Positions 63,449-64,000 of a stretch of 64,000 nucleotides of DNA are shown here, piece after piece (the first letter of the stretch is position 1; every line of letters starts with the position of its first letter). A program made the position numbers and the translations under genes. Below the pieces are notes generated by a model. The model was not told the DNA's origin. It did no database searches and worked only from the letters and a program-made list of their open reading frames with translations. This stretch comes from Cohnella lupini (GTDB lineage Bacteria; Bacillota; Bacilli; Paenibacillales; Paenibacillaceae): NCBI RefSeq assembly GCF_003386205.1, contig NZ_QRDY01000017.1, forward strand, positions 48,966-112,965. The letters are read 5' to 3'.

Positions 63449-64000
63449 TTACACTTTCTTCTTATACACCCTCATTGCGAAGAAATAGGCTACTAGCAAA
63501 ATCCCGACGCACCACGCAAGAGCGACCCAAATCTCATTGCCTACCGGCTGACCTGACAGCAGCGCACGGATGGCGTTCACGATTGATGTCACCGGCTGGT
63601 TTTCGGCGAAGGCGCGAACGACCTTCGGCATCGACTCGGTCGGCACGAACGCCGAGCTGATAAACGGTAGGAAGATAAGCGGATAGGAAAACGCGCTTGC
63701 ACCTTCTACCGTTTTCGCGGATAGTCCGGCAATCGCCGCGACCCAAGTTAAGGCCAGCGTGAACAACGCGAGTATGCCGGCTACTGCAAGCCATGGCAGT
63801 ATTCCCGCGGAAGAACGAAAACCCATAACTAGCGCTACAAGAATGATGACGATTACCGATATGGCGTTGGACACAAGAGAGGTCAGCACATGCCCCCAAA
63901 GCAAAGCGGAACGTGAAATCGGCATGGTGTGAAACCGCTCGAATATGCCCCTCTGCTTATCCATAAACAGGCGATAAGCCGTATAGGCTATTCCGCTTGC
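63449..64000 (-). CDS. ABC-2 type permease, C-terminal part (cut by window edge)
   Basis: At least 184 residues; the frame is open to the right edge, so the N-terminus lies outside. LFMDKQRGIFERFHTMP and SRSALLWGHVL are typical of DrrB-like ABC-2 permeases, followed by four helices and SSAFVPTESMPKVVRAFAENQPVT, the conserved region of drug or lipid exporters with this fold. An ATPase gene should lie beyond the edge. An internal Met at the codon ending at 63964 is not the start. Confidence 0.88.
   Translation of the reverse strand, partial: ASGIAYTAYRLFMDKQRGIFERFHTMPISRSALLWGHVLTSLVSNAISVIVIILVALVMGFRSSAGILPWLAVAGILALFTLALTWVAAIAGLSAKTVEGASAFSYPLIFLPFISSAFVPTESMPKVVRAFAENQPVTSIVNAIRALLSGQPVGNEIWVALAWCVGILLVAYFFAMRVYKKKV

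Overview
The window looks like chromosomal DNA of a Gram-positive, endospore-forming type of the Paenibacillaceae (Paenibacillus/Cohnella-like). This is inferred from mid-range GC, strong AAGGAGG ribosome sites, GTG/TTG starts, many lipoprotein sugar-binding proteins without their own ATPase, YesM/YesN-type two-component pairs, many AraC regulators, a PerR-like box and a CIRCE element. No rRNA, tRNA, insertion sequence, prophage or CRISPR was found.

Layout. 1-78: first codons of an E. coli-type speD at the edge. 273-3756: His-rich lipoprotein, sensor kinase, and a response regulator with DUF3369 and HD-GYP (cyclic-di-GMP breakdown). 4126-5583: catalase behind a PerR-like box. 6391-12963: sugar ABC importer (two permeases and a binding protein) with its YesN/YesM-type pair. 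13084-15567: ArsR/DUF2087 regulator, YcxB-like membrane protein, a decayed gene and ypsA. 15881-20666: sugar oxidoreductase, two TIM-barrel isomerases, an AraC regulator and a MATE gene broken by an internal deletion. 21348-26184: lipoate ligase and a heterodimeric ABC exporter. 27130-36997: a ten-gene minus-strand block with an NMT1/SsuABC-type importer, RutA-like flavin monooxygenase, RutB-like hydrolase, M20 amidohydrolase, flavin reductase, FMN reductase, a TetR regulator with an extra domain, and an MFS exporter. 37351-39231: htpG behind CIRCE. 39482-48551: AraC regulator, quinone-reductase-like flavoprotein, UPF0173 hydrolase, a diguanylate cyclase, an esterase-like lipoprotein, a TIMP/netrin-like surface protein, a threonine aldolase, a GH43 enzyme and a small unknown. 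48614-57454: a GH88 unsaturated-uronide operon with two paralogous binding proteins, two permeases and a membrane AraC regulator. 57685-64000: parvulin-like protein, lipoprotein, hexapeptide acetyltransferase, FMN reductase, AlkD-like protein, two GNATs and an ABC-2 permease cut by the edge.

The most unusual feature is a set of intergenic tandem-repeat blocks (3833-3913, 5731-6380, 20756-21130, 42166-42440, 59426-59785). Their sequences differ but nearly all repeat at 51 bp, and most units contain a short dyad. Blocks near 21 kb and 42 kb carry related units in opposite orientation. I know of no named element matching this description.

The second candidate is the block at 27-37 kb. It resembles the Rut pyrimidine-degradation pathway, but has an M20 amidohydrolase, an NMT1-type importer and a TetR-type regulator with a flavodoxin-like tail. 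Its promoter (TTGACA-N17-TAAATT) is surrounded by dyads. Its substrate cannot be read from sequence; a pyrimidine or other N-heterocycle is the best guess.
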